A stretch of DNA of 61,176 nt from Peribacillus kribbensis DSM 17871. Lineage in GTDB: Bacteria > Bacillota > Bacilli > Bacillales > DSM-1321. Below the pieces are notes generated by a model. It made no database searches and was not told the origin of the DNA. It was given only the letters and a program-made list of their open reading frames with translations. Each line of letters opens with the position of its first letter. Within the stretch, counting starts at the first letter, position 1. A program made the position numbers and the translations under genes. The stretch is taken from contig NZ_KE387238.1 of assembly GCF_000430765.1 (NCBI RefSeq), positions 357,185 to 418,360 on the forward strand, given 5' to 3'. Positions 54,286-61,176 of this stretch are shown piece by piece.

Positions 54286-54504
54286 GTGGAACCAAATGAA
54301 CCAGGAAGTAAAGATCTGCCTGATTTTAACGAATTAAATGACCGGATCATCGCTGAACGAAGGACTTCCGGCCCGTCGCTTGTGATTAAAACCAACCTGG
54401 ACCCCGGCAATTCTACGGAAGATAATCCTTATTATAAAAATGAAGAAGAGACGGACACAGGAGAATTCAGGAAATACTTTGAAGATGACAGATATGATGT
54501 ATAG
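54286..54504 (+). CDS. Small acidic protein of unknown function, 72 aa
   Basis: Not recognised. Start GTG (54286) with GAGGTG 6 bases upstream. Acidic and Asn/Glu-rich, e.g. SKDLPDFNELNDRI and NPYYKNEEETDTGEF; no membrane helix or Cys. It diverges from arcA and converges on the antiporter gene with a terminator directly after its stop, which supports a real gene. Confidence 0.65.
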   Translation: MEPNEPGSKDLPDFNELNDRIIAERRTSGPSLVIKTNLDPGNSTEDNPYYKNEEETDTGEFRKYFEDDRYDV

Positions 54505-54505
54505 G

Positions 54506-54533
54506 AAAAGCTGGCCCAATTGAGCCAGCTTTT
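54506..54533. terminator. Bidirectional terminator between the small acidic gene and the antiporter gene
   Basis: 10-bp stem AAAAGCTGGC/GCCAGCTTTT. Confidence 0.8.
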
Positions 54534-54534
54534 G

Positions 54535-55689
54535 TTATGCAGAATAAGTTGAACCGCTTGGAGTACGTTCTGTAAAAAACCATTTAATAAGCGGAGGAGT
54601 CACAATGGTAGTAATGAGGACCACAATGACCATAACCGAGAAGGTTTCCTTGCTCATCAAATCGGCTTCCACTCCAATGGAGGCGATAATTAATGCCACT
54701 TCCCCCCTCGAAATCATCGCTGACCCTATGCCCAGCGAGCTTTTCCAATTGAAAGCGGAGAATCGGGCAGCCAGTGTGCCACCAATTAATTTTGTCAGGA
54801 TAGCAATAATACTGAATATCACAATCAAAAGCAGATTATCCTTCATTCCGCTGAAATCCACGGCTAATCCGATGCTGGTAAAAAAGATAGGAACAAAGAA
54901 GGAATAGGCAATCGTTTCAGCTTTTTCAAACACTCTTTCCCGGAAGTCCGTAACAGAAATGGACAGACCGGCAATATAGGCGCCGATAATTGCTGCGACC
55001 CCTGTATACTCGGCAAAGAAAGCAAAGACGAAGCAGAGAATCAGTGCTCCAGTAATCACCGATTGCGAAACCTGTAAAGCCGCAAACCTTTTAAGGAGCC
55101 ACGGTACAAGCTTCCATGCAGCCAGGATCGCGATTACAAAGAAGACCACTTTCTTTCCGATAACAAACCCAAGATTCATGTCTCCTGCAGAAAAGCTCAT
55201 TACAAATGCAAGAGCCACGATAACTAAAATGTCATCAATAACTGCTGCCCCGAGGATAGTAGCTCCCTCTTTAGACTGAAGCTTTCCCAATTCTTTCAGG
55301 GACTGAACGGAGATACTGACTGATGTGGCTGATAAAAGCAGCCCTAGAAAAACGGAGGCAGTGACAGAGAATCCAAACACGATTCCCGCCAAAAAACCAA
55401 ATCCGAGCGGGAACACAACTCCAAGGATCCCCACTGCTGCCGAGCTCTTACCCGAACGCTTAAACTCATCCAAATCCGTTTCAAGGCCCGCAATAAACAT
55501 CAACAATATCACACCGATTTCACTCAACTCAGTAATCATTTCAGATTCCTCAATAATCCCAAATACTGCAGGACCCACCAGGATCCCAACAATCAGCTTT
55601 CCCAATACAGAAGGCTGCCCCAGCCTCACACTGATATCTCCGGCCACCTTCGAAGCCAGAAGAATAATAGCCAACGTTAATATAAACAT
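54535..55689 (-). CDS. Cation/proton antiporter, CPA2 family
   Basis: A 384-residue membrane protein with about 11-13 helices, of the Na+ or K+/H+ exchanger CPA2 group (NapA/GerN/KefB-like core). GQPSVLGKLIVGILVGP and the ion-binding ATILGAAVIDDILVIVAL with the Asp-Asp pair are intact; no C-terminal TrkA domains. AGGAGGTAGATC precedes the ATG. Its leader carries two terminator-like hairpins, so it is probably regulated by attenuation. Confidence 0.9.
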   Translation of the reverse strand: MFILTLAIILLASKVAGDISVRLGQPSVLGKLIVGILVGPAVFGIIEESEMITELSEIGVILLMFIAGLETDLDEFKRSGKSSAAVGILGVVFPLGFGFLAGIVFGFSVTASVFLGLLLSATSVSISVQSLKELGKLQSKEGATILGAAVIDDILVIVALAFVMSFSAGDMNLGFVIGKKVVFFVIAILAAWKLVPWLLKRFAALQVSQSVITGALILCFVFAFFAEYTGVAAIIGAYIAGLSISVTDFRERVFEKAETIAYSFFVPIFFTSIGLAVDFSGMKDNLLLIVIFSIIAILTKLIGGTLAARFSAFNWKSSLGIGSAMISRGEVALIIASIGVEADLMSKETFSVMVIVVLITTIVTPPLIKWFFTERTPSGSTYSA

Positions 55690-55700
55690 GATCTACCTCC

Positions 55701-55779
55701 TAAAAAAATAAAAAAGAGCCTGAAACTCAGGCTCTAGGATTTTAAAAAAGACAGAAAGGAGCCTGAGTGACAGGCTCCT
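55701..55779 (-). promoter_or_regulatory. Tandem terminator-like hairpins in the antiporter leader
   Basis: Hairpin 1 (55757-55765 with 55771-55779, AGGAGCCTG/CAGGCTCCT) and hairpin 2 (55715-55723 with 55727-55735, AGAGCCTGA/TCAGGCTCT), each followed by a U-rich run on the minus strand. The arms are near-identical, so the 5' arm of hairpin 1 could pair with the 3' arm of hairpin 2 and vice versa. Hairpin 2 ends just before the AGGAGG of the gene. Confidence 0.6.
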
Positions 55780-55810
55780 CCAAAAAAACAATTTTTATTT
55801 AATTAGTAAT

Positions 55811-55839
55811 ATCTTATCATAGTTGATTGGGAAACTCAA
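55811..55839 (-). promoter_or_regulatory. Antiporter gene promoter
   Basis: Minus strand -35 TTGAGT (55839-55834), spacer 17, -10 TAAGAT (55816-55811), giving a leader of roughly 115 nt. Confidence 0.6.
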
Positions 55840-55904
55840 ATTGGTTTGGGATGGGGGTGGTCGTTACTCTTTATGATCCTTCAGAATAAATGTGATCTGT
55901 ACTT

Positions 55905-56800
55905 AGCCTGGAACTGTTTCGAGCATGAATTTGGGATTTTCGAGCATGGATCCGGGATTTTCAATTATGATTTATCAATATCGATCCGGTACCACGGAAA
56001 TTCGAGCAGCCCCTTTATAGTTGTTGAGGCTGCATGCCCTGGACCACCCTGAACTGTCCTCCCGCCTGTTTCGAGTATGGATCCAAGATTTTCGATCATG
56101 CTCCTGAGTTTTTCGAGCATGAATTTTCAATTTCGAGCCGTCCCCTTTGACTATCGAGCAGGCCCCCCGGAATTTCGAGCAGCTCCTATGTATTAGTTGA
56201 GGCTGCATGCCCGGGACTACCCTGAACTGTCCTCCCGCCTGTTTCGTGCATGGATCCAAGATTTTCGATCAGGATCCTGAGTTTTTCGAGCAAGAATTTT
56301 CAATTTCGAGCCGACCCCTTTGACTATCGAGCAGGCCCCCCGGAATTTCGAGCAGCTCCTATGTATTAGTTGAGGCTGCGTCCCCGGGACCACCCTGAAC
56401 TGTCCTCCCGCCTGTTTCGAGTATGGATCCAAGATTTTCAATAAGGATCCTGAGTTTTTGGAGCATGAATTTTCTATTTCGAGCCGACCCCTTTGACTAT
56501 CGAGCAGGCCCCCCGGAATTTCGAGCAGCTCCTATGTATTAGTTGAGGCTGCATGCCCTGGACCACCCTGAACTGTCCTCCCGCCTGTTTCGTGCATGGA
56601 TCCAAGATTTTCGATCAGGATCCTGAGTATTTCGAGCATGAATTTTCAAATTCGAGCCGACCCCTTTGTCTATCGAGCAGGGCTTCCAGAATTCCGAGCA
56701 GCTCCTATGTATCCCATTACGAACCATGCCCTAGACCCTTGCTTGCTGCTTTGAGCAGGATCATTCCAAATCCGAACAAGGTTCCTGGATTTTTGAGCAA
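55905..56800. repeat. Tandem array of a 173-bp unit with CGAGCA sub-repeats
   Basis: Four units begin with TTGAGGCTGC at 56024, 56197, 56370 and 56543, each exactly 173 bp apart and nearly identical. Within each unit, TTCGAGC-type motifs recur about every 20 bases. Flanks (55905-56023, 56716-56800) contain decayed copies of the same motif. Since 173 is not a multiple of 3 and every frame shifts between units, the short open frames in it are not believed to be genes. Confidence 0.9.
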
Positions 56801-56891
56801 TTCCATATCTCTTTAATGTTGCTGAATTTTATCCGAATTTTAACTAAAATTCCATTTCTATATGATACAATCACCTAAAAGGAGTGATAGT

Positions 56892-57842
56892 TTGATAGTT
56901 AAGGATAGAAAAGTTCCTGTCAGGATTCTTCAATTAGAGGCGCTGCTCAGACGGCTGTCTGTGCATCATAAAAAAAGGGGAGAAATTGAATCAGATTTAG
57001 CTAAGCGATGGGCTGGATATAGGGGAGAACTATCTGTGGATTTTCATCTTAACCATTTGGATGATAATTATCTTATCTTTCTAGATGTGAATCTGTACTA
57101 TAAGAATATTCATTTCCAAATTGACTCATTAATTCTGACTGAAGCTTTTGCTTTAATATTGGAAATTAAGAATATCGCCGGTACTTTGTTTTTTGACAGC
57201 AGTTTCCATCAGTTAATTCGAAAAATCCATGAGAAAGAGGAAGGCTTCAGCGATCCGATTCTTCAAGCACAAAGGCACCAATATTTATTAAGCAATTGGC
57301 TTCATCAAAATAATTACTCAAACTTACCTATTAGACATTTAGTGGTTATATCTAATCCCTCAACAATTATTACTGCAGAAAAAGGAGATAAGCATGTTCA
57401 CAAAGTAGTCTGTCATGCTTCTCATCTGATGAACAAGCTGCAGCAAATCAAGATCGATATACCTACCCCTTTGCTATCCTCAGAACATTTTCAATTGCTA
57501 TCGGAAATCATTCTCCGTGAACAGAAAGCCCCTTCCACCAATATTCTGGATAGTTATAAAATTTCTACCACCGACATTGAAATGGGAGTTATCTGCCCGG
57601 AATGCAGTATGAAACCTATGAAAAGAACTCACGGGCGATGGGTTTGTCCTGAGTGTAATCATCAATCAAAATGCGCGCATGAAAAAACGATAGAAGACTA
57701 TTTTTTACTCATTGACAACGAAATAAATAACCAGAGTTTTAGAAAGTTTACTAAGATCTCTTCCCGGCATACTGCATCTCGATTATTGAAGAAAATGTAC
57801 AATCCTCTATCTCGTCCGGACTTATTCAATAAAAAAACCTGA
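56892..57842 (+). CDS. NERD-domain nuclease-related protein
   Basis: About 316 residues. NERD domain with the nuclease-like Asp and Glu-x-Lys residues in HFQIDSLIL and ILEIKNIAG. A C-terminal zinc finger (VICPECSMKPM and WVCPECNHQS) follows a helical region. The domain set is common in Bacillus; DNA-processing or RNA role is suspected but unknown. Start is TTG (56892) with AAGGAG 7 bases upstream. It borders the tandem repeat array. Confidence 0.85.
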   Translation: MIVKDRKVPVRILQLEALLRRLSVHHKKRGEIESDLAKRWAGYRGELSVDFHLNHLDDNYLIFLDVNLYYKNIHFQIDSLILTEAFALILEIKNIAGTLFFDSSFHQLIRKIHEKEEGFSDPILQAQRHQYLLSNWLHQNNYSNLPIRHLVVISNPSTIITAEKGDKHVHKVVCHASHLMNKLQQIKIDIPTPLLSSEHFQLLSEIILREQKAPSTNILDSYKISTTDIEMGVICPECSMKPMKRTHGRWVCPECNHQSKCAHEKTIEDYFLLIDNEINNQSFRKFTKISSRHTASRLLKKMYNPLSRPDLFNKKT

Positions 57843-57866
57843 CCCCGGCACCATACCGAGTTCAGG
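57831..57866 (-). terminator. Terminator of nadE
   Basis: Stem CCTGA...TCAGG with inner CCGG pairing, followed on the minus strand by seven T; the A-run overlaps the end of the NERD gene. Confidence 0.7.
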
Positions 57867-57885
57867 CACTAAAACATTATTTCGT

Positions 57886-58713
57886 TTATTCTTTCCACCA
57901 AGTATCAAACACCGTAATGGCTTCATGGCGTTTGTGCTGGGAACGAAGGTAGTGGCCTTCGATTTTTTCGGTTTTTTCCTGGGATAGCTCTTTGCCTTCG
58001 AGATAGTCGTCGATATCTTCGTAGGTTACGCCCAGTGCGGTTTCGTCCGGTAGCTGCGGCTTGTCTTCCTCAAGGTCAGCCGTTGGTGCCTTTGTATAGA
58101 GATGCTCGGGACAGTTCAGTTCCTTCAGGAGCTGCCTGCCCTGGCGCTTGTTGAGCCTGTAGATTGGGAGCAGGTCGCAGGCTCCATCGCCGTATTTTGT
58201 ATAAAAGCCGGTGATCGCTTCTGCAGCATGGTCCGTTCCGAGGACCACACCGCTGTTTGCAGCGGCAATGCTGTATTGTGCTTTCATTCTTTCCCTTGCT
58301 TTTTCGTTGCCTTTTTGGAAGTCTGTCAATTCGACTCCTGCTTCTTTAAGAGATGCTGTGCTTGCCTCTACAGCAGGCTTAATGTTGACTGTACACAGCT
58401 TTGTAGGCTTGATGAAATTAATGGCATCCTGTGCATCCTGTTCATCCATCTGCTTTCCATAAGGCAGCCGGACTGCTATAAATGAATATTTTTCCTCTCC
58501 GGCTTCTTCGTTTAATTCATCAATCGCGATTTGGGCCAGCTTGCCTGTGAGAGTAGAGTCCTGGCCTCCCGAAATGCCCAGCACCATTGATTTCAAAAAG
58601 GAATATTTGCTCATGTATGATTTTAAGAAATCAACACTTCTGCGGATTTCCTCCTGGGGGTTAATGCTTGGCTGAACCTTTAATTCTTCAATAATCCGTT
58701 TTTGCAGACTCAT
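57886..58713 (-). CDS. nadE: Ammonia-dependent NAD+ synthetase
   Basis: A 275-residue enzyme that amidates deamido-NAD with ammonia and ATP. The ATP PPi-loop is [35 protein letters not shown] and KAPTADLE are conserved. No glutaminase domain, so it uses free ammonia. The ATG at 58713 has AGGAGAGG upstream. Confidence 0.96.
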   Translation of the reverse strand: MSLQKRIIEELKVQPSINPQEEIRRSVDFLKSYMSKYSFLKSMVLGISGGQDSTLTGKLAQIAIDELNEEAGEEKYSFIAVRLPYGKQMDEQDAQDAINFIKPTKLCTVNIKPAVEASTASLKEAGVELTDFQKGNEKARERMKAQYSIAAANSGVVLGTDHAAEAITGFYTKYGDGACDLLPIYRLNKRQGRQLLKELNCPEHLYTKAPTADLEEDKPQLPDETALGVTYEDIDDYLEGKELSQEKTEKIEGHYLRSQHKRHEAITVFDTWWKE

Positions 58714-58897
58714 GTAATCCTCTCCTAACAACTATCAAAAGTTTTGCTTATAGTAGTATACCTTTTCCCTAACAATAATAAAAAAGATCTGTTAGTTTTT
58801 TCCCTCAGTGCTTCTATTGTAAACCCCGGGGACGGCCATGGTCATATTTTACTTGGTTTTTGGGCATACTGCTATAAAAACGCATTGGAGGGATAAT

Positions 58898-59029
58898 ATG
58901 TATTTTTGTCTAGCCTGCGGGCGTGTGCTCTTGGAGGAAGAAGCTTTTTCACGGGAAGATCAGTCAAAGCTATGCCTGCACTGTTATATGGAGCATGAAG
59001 AAGAGCCGTTCCCGCACTTTTACGATTAA
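58898..59029 (+). CDS. Small zinc-ribbon-like protein, 43 aa
   Basis: Begins MYFCLACGRVLLEEEAF with GGAGG upstream of the ATG. Two CxxC pairs (CLAC and CLHC) about 24 residues apart make a likely zinc ribbon; acidic C terminus. Function unknown. Followed by a hairpin shared with the converging gene. Confidence 0.7.
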   Translation: MYFCLACGRVLLEEEAFSREDQSKLCLHCYMEHEEEPFPHFYD

Positions 59030-59037
59030 AACATGTT

Positions 59038-59080
59038 AAGAGGATGGCAGTAAGCACATCCAGGCTTAAGTCATCCTCTT
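59038..59080. terminator. Hairpin terminator between the zinc-ribbon gene and the coat-like gene
   Basis: 9-bp arms AAGAGGATG/CATCCTCTT with an inner TAAGC/GCTTA stem. Confidence 0.6.
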
Positions 59081-59691
59081 TGGTTAGGATCATACATTTT
59101 TATGGATGATGGTTTTGCTTTTATCCGGTGTGTCGGTCCTGCATCATCCTTTTTCTTTTTCTCCTTTTTGTTCTTTGTCAGCCCATCCAATTTTCTTACA
59201 GCGGTGTTAAATTGTTTTTCTGTCATTTGTTTGGTTGCTAACATGGAACAAAGTAAGGCATACGCAATAGCAGTCGTATCTATTTCTACGTTTAAATTTA
59301 CATCCACATCGGAATTTCCGCTATGGTTTACCTGTGCTTGAGATTGATTTTGAATGTCCTGGGAAAACTCTGCCTGCTGGCTGTTCTGGCTGTCATTTTT
59401 TTCATTATTCTTCTCAGTAACATTGGAGCTGCTCACAAGTTCAGAATGACTCTGCCCCTGGATGTTCCCAGGATTGGTGCCATGATTGTCGAAAAGCTGC
59501 GGTTGGCCCGCTTTTTCATGAATGCCATTTGGGTCCGCTGCAAGCATTGGTTCGATTTCTGTCTGCTGATCGGTTTCCACTGAACCTGCTGTCTCTTCAA
59601 ATGGCTGGAATCTGCGGCCATTGAATCCAGGCCTTGGCTCTAAAGGCCTTCGGAATCCAAAGAAAAAACTCCGGCGGTCATTGTCCTCCAT
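59071..59691 (-). CDS. Low-complexity Gln/Asn/Ser-rich protein, spore-surface-like
   Basis: 206 residues. N terminus basic and Phe-rich (RRSFFFGFRRPLEP), a long Gln/Asn/Ser linker, then a defined block HSGNSDVDVNLNVEIDTTA and a helical Lys-rich tail (KQMTEKQFNTAVRKLDG, KNKKEKKKKDD). The HSGN-VD-ID block recurs in the next gene upstream, so the two are related. It looks like coat or exosporium proteins of Bacillus, but no named family was recognised. The ATG at 59691 is best placed for TAGGAGAG. Confidence 0.7.
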   Translation of the reverse strand: MEDNDRRSFFFGFRRPLEPRPGFNGRRFQPFEETAGSVETDQQTEIEPMLAADPNGIHEKAGQPQLFDNHGTNPGNIQGQSHSELVSSSNVTEKNNEKNDSQNSQQAEFSQDIQNQSQAQVNHSGNSDVDVNLNVEIDTTAIAYALLCSMLATKQMTEKQFNTAVRKLDGLTKNKKEKKKKDDAGPTHRIKAKPSSIKMYDPNQRG

Positions 59692-59761
59692 AGCCATCTC
59701 TCCTATATAGAGTATTAGGCGGAAAAGGATATGCCTCTCCCGCCTGGTCCTTTTAAACATT

Positions 59762-60187
59762 CTAATCCTGGTTTTGATCTTGATCCTGATCCTGGTCAGA
59801 TTCTGAATCAGCTTCTGTACGAGAACGAACGCGAGTCGTTGATTCGGAATCCACATTAATATCAATGCAGAAATCCACTCTGGCGTTACCGCTGTTATGA
59901 ATAATTGAATCGGCGTGTGAATTGCTCTTATTGTTATTAACTAGATCATTCTCGTTATCATTGTCGTTATGACTGTCATTTCTTGAATGCACATCTGTAT
60001 CTACATGAGTATCTGCTTCAGAAAAGCTCTTGAGATCATTATCAATATCAAAGTCTACATCTGAATTCGACTTAGACCGGCTATCGGAGTTAGAATTTCT
60101 TTGAGAATGTCTTCCAGATTTTTTAGAATTCCTTCTGCGTTCACTGCTGCCAAGTGCGCTTCGTCCATTATTGTACCAAACTGCCAT
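59762..60187 (-). CDS. Asp/Asn/Ser-rich low-complexity protein, paired with the gene at 59071
   Basis: 141 residues. Arg/Ser-rich start (RRRNSKKSGRHSQ), then an Asp/Asn/Ser tract (NDSHNDNDNENDLVNNN), the block HNSGNARVDFCIDINVDSES shared in outline with the next gene, and an Asp-Gln repeat tail (ESDQDQDQDQNQD). AAGGGGGGG lies 5 bases before the ATG. Highly charged and probably disordered, resembling acidic spore-surface or stress proteins. Function unknown. Confidence 0.7.
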   Translation of the reverse strand: MAVWYNNGRSALGSSERRRNSKKSGRHSQRNSNSDSRSKSNSDVDFDIDNDLKSFSEADTHVDTDVHSRNDSHNDNDNENDLVNNNKSNSHADSIIHNSGNARVDFCIDINVDSESTTRVRSRTEADSESDQDQDQDQNQD

Positions 60188-60247
60188 ATTGACCCCCCCT
60201 TCACACTATCTACGATTAATTTATTCAGGAGTACAAAAAATGAATGG

Positions 60248-60284
60248 ACAAAAACACTAAAAAAGCGTTTTTTAGTGTTTTTGT
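60248..60284. terminator. 17-bp AT-rich palindrome
   Basis: Perfect 17-bp arms with a GCG loop, A and T runs on both sides. Could end transcription on either strand or be the footprint of a small element. Confidence 0.5.
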
Positions 60285-60451
60285 ATTGTATTTCTTGGCC
60301 AGCAGGTTGATTTCCGTTTCAGGATATTCAGCTTTCTGAAGAGCGGGTGGTCTCTAATGTCTGCCCCTCGGATTCCGCCCAGCAAATCGGACAACCGTTT
60401 TATTTAAACACATCTTTTTCAAAGCAGGAATGCGAAGGATTCGCAAAAATT

Positions 60452-60476
60452 GTTTTAATAAAGAAGGATAGGGTAA
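60452..60476 (+). promoter_or_regulatory. Sigma-B-like promoter
   Basis: GTTTTA (60452-60457), 13 bases, GGGTAA (60471-60476), close to the sigma-B consensus GTTTAA-N12-15-GGGTAT. Placed about 30 bases before the start of the 37-residue gene. Confidence 0.6.
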
Positions 60477-60508
60477 AAATTCAATGTACAGGAAAAGGAG
60501 GGTTTATT

Positions 60509-60622
60509 ATGGATAAGTCAACAGCTGAAAATGATTCTTTAGAGCAGGAAAAGAAAAAGGAAAATCATCAGGATATTGATCCACAGCGTGATCCTGATAA
60601 ACCACAGAAGCAGACAAAATAA
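60509..60622 (+). CDS. Small charged protein, 37 aa
   Basis: MDKSTAENDSLEQEKKKEN onward, Asp/Glu/Lys/Gln-rich, without Cys or membrane helix. AAAGGAGGG lies 6 bases before the ATG. Behind the sigma-B-like promoter, so it may be a general stress protein. Not recognised otherwise. Confidence 0.6.
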   Translation: MDKSTAENDSLEQEKKKENHQDIDPQRDPDKPQKQTK

Positions 60623-60638
60623 AAGAAAGCCTGGACAG

Positions 60639-61176
60639 TGAACTGTGCCCCAGTTTACGGACAGTTTAAAAAAGCACCTAAGCTGCTAGTAAATGGCCCC
60701 GGTATTGTACCGGGGTCATTTTATTTAACCCCCACTGATAACGGGAATGATTATACTCCTCGATTACACGGTCTACTTCATTCTTTACATCTTCTAAGCA
60801 ATTCAATGATTTATACTCTGCCCAATCCTTAAAATGGCCAAAGAAACTTTCCATGGATGCATTGTCCCAGCAGTTACCCCTTCGTGACATTGATTGAGTC
60901 AGCCCAAGCTTTCTCACCTTGTTTTGGAAGAGGGGATGAGTATAATGGACCCCTTGGTCAGAATGTAAGATAGCTTCTGGATGAAAAGGATGGCCGACAG
61001 CCTGTTTTAACTTTTTTAACGTTTTATACACAATGTCCATTTCTAAGGAAGTAGACAGATGATACGCCACAATTTCCCTCGTAGCTCCATCCTTTACGCA
61101 AGATAAATATGCCTTTTGGCCCTTTCCGTAATAAAGATAGGTGATGTCTGTAAGCAGGACTTTTCCCGGTACTTCC
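60639..61176 (-). mobile_element. IS3-family insertion sequence, partial, cut by the window end
   Basis: The element's end is probably the TGAACTGTGCCCC at 60639-60651, 39 bases after the transposase stop codon. It continues past the right edge. The other end and any target duplication are not in view. Confidence 0.7.
60678..61176 (-). CDS. IS3-family transposase OrfB (integrase core), partial
   Basis: The visible C-terminal part holds the DDE catalytic core: first Asp in VLLTDITYLYYG, second in LHSDQGVHY, Glu in NASMESFFGH. The C terminus ends YRGHLLAA. Typical of the IS150/IS3 group. The N-terminal part and OrfA lie beyond 61176. The reading frame is intact over the visible 166 codons. Confidence 0.92.
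   Translation of the reverse strand, partial: EVPGKVLLTDITYLYYGKGQKAYLSCVKDGATREIVAYHLSTSLEMDIVYKTLKKLKQAVGHPFHPEAILHSDQGVHYTHPLFQNKVRKLGLTQSMSRRGNCWDNASMESFFGHFKDWAEYKSLNCLEDVKNEVDRVIEEYNHSRYQWGLNKMTPVQYRGHLLAA

Larger units (their letters stand above)
60188..60508. other. Intergenic region with long AT palindrome and a hairpin
   Basis: 320 bases without a gene. It holds the 17-bp A/T palindrome at 60248-60284 (arms ACAAAAACACTAAAAAA with its complement, loop GCG), a TGCGAA-GGA-TTCGCA hairpin at 60431-60445, and the sigma-B-like promoter at 60452-60476. Confidence 0.6.

Noticed and set aside
55975-56727. Three short minus-strand open frames in the repeat array with similar peptides
   Set aside because: The unit is 173 bp, so the frame shifts each copy; there are no ribosome binding sites and the peptides are only repeats of the DNA motif.
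60694-60715. GC-rich palindrome that looks like a terminator near the transposase end
   Set aside because: It lies inside the transposase coding sequence (codons for MTPVQYRGH) and is not followed by a T-run on the relevant strand.
1-61176. CRISPR arrays, tRNA and rRNA genes
   Set aside because: No evenly spaced short repeats with unique spacers, and no tRNA or rRNA signature sequences were seen; the only regular array is the 173-bp tandem repeat without spacers.

Overview
The window looks like chromosome of a spore-forming Bacillus sensu lato (a Bacillaceae member with moderate G+C, in the range of Cytobacillus or Mesobacillus; the genus is inferred, not proven). The signs are strong GGAGG-type ribosome binding sites, frequent TTG and GTG starts, T-box and SAM-I leaders, sigma-B and sigma-D type promoters, and Bacillus-type genes such as nrnB, a YdjO-like gene, ohr, a DUF2680 gene and YdcZ-family transporters. 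No rRNA, tRNA or CRISPR array was seen. Most genes lie on the minus strand; the largest plus-strand block is 35.8-38.5 kb.

Layout. 0-3.5 kb: an iron-type alcohol dehydrogenase, a small YdcZ-type membrane protein, and a MetE-like methyltransferase behind a SAM-I riboswitch. 3.5-4.2 kb: a candidate small RNA and an Ohr peroxidase. 4.2-5.9 kb: a scar of a mobile element in ppiB, made of a beheaded host ppiB, the tail of a large serine recombinase ending at the junction, a complete AT-rich second ppiB, and phage-like debris. 5.9-13 kb: an acetyltransferase, a sugar-phosphate isomerase-like protein, an amidase, a hydrolase, and a molybdopterin oxidoreductase with an unusual C-terminal LysM domain, preceded by an unknown 144-residue protein. 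13.2-21.3 kb: a galactose-type ABC importer (mglBAC, with a near-perfect cre site at its promoter) directly after a three-gene sensing operon (membrane-anchored sugar-binding protein, YesM-like kinase, YesN-like AraC regulator). 21.4-23.7 kb: a multidrug-type ABC exporter and a VOC protein.

23.8-30.9 kb: the complete tryptophan operon trpEGDCFBA, with overlapping genes, driven from one promoter through two tandem T-box leaders that both carry a UGG (Trp) specifier. 30.9-35.4 kb: an oxidoreductase, a YdjO-like protein, an orphan HicB-like protein, a GH36 alpha-galactosidase and Dps. 35.8-43.7 kb: a second FtsH-like protease, small proteins, the NrnB nanoRNase, a chemotaxis receptor with a textbook sigma-D promoter, and a DUF2339 membrane protein. 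44-50 kb: a metallo-beta-lactamase-fold gene broken by one stop codon, then a fatty acid degradation operon (SDR, acyl-CoA dehydrogenase, thiolase, acyl-CoA ligase).

50-54.2 kb: a folded intergenic region, two tandem YdcZ-family genes and an ArsR regulator, a beta-propeller lipoprotein and a solitary arginine deiminase. A 20-bp palindrome ATATC-N10-GATAT lies in the arsR promoter and in front of the YdcZ pair; a one-mismatch copy lies in the promoter of the distant YdcZ gene at 1.5 kb, suggesting one small regulon. 54.5-61.2 kb: a cation/proton antiporter with two tandem terminator-like hairpins in its leader, a four-copy 173-bp tandem repeat array, a NERD nuclease-like protein, nadE, a small zinc ribbon, two low-complexity Asn/Asp/Ser-rich proteins, a 37-residue protein behind a sigma-B-like promoter, and an IS3-family transposase cut by the window end.
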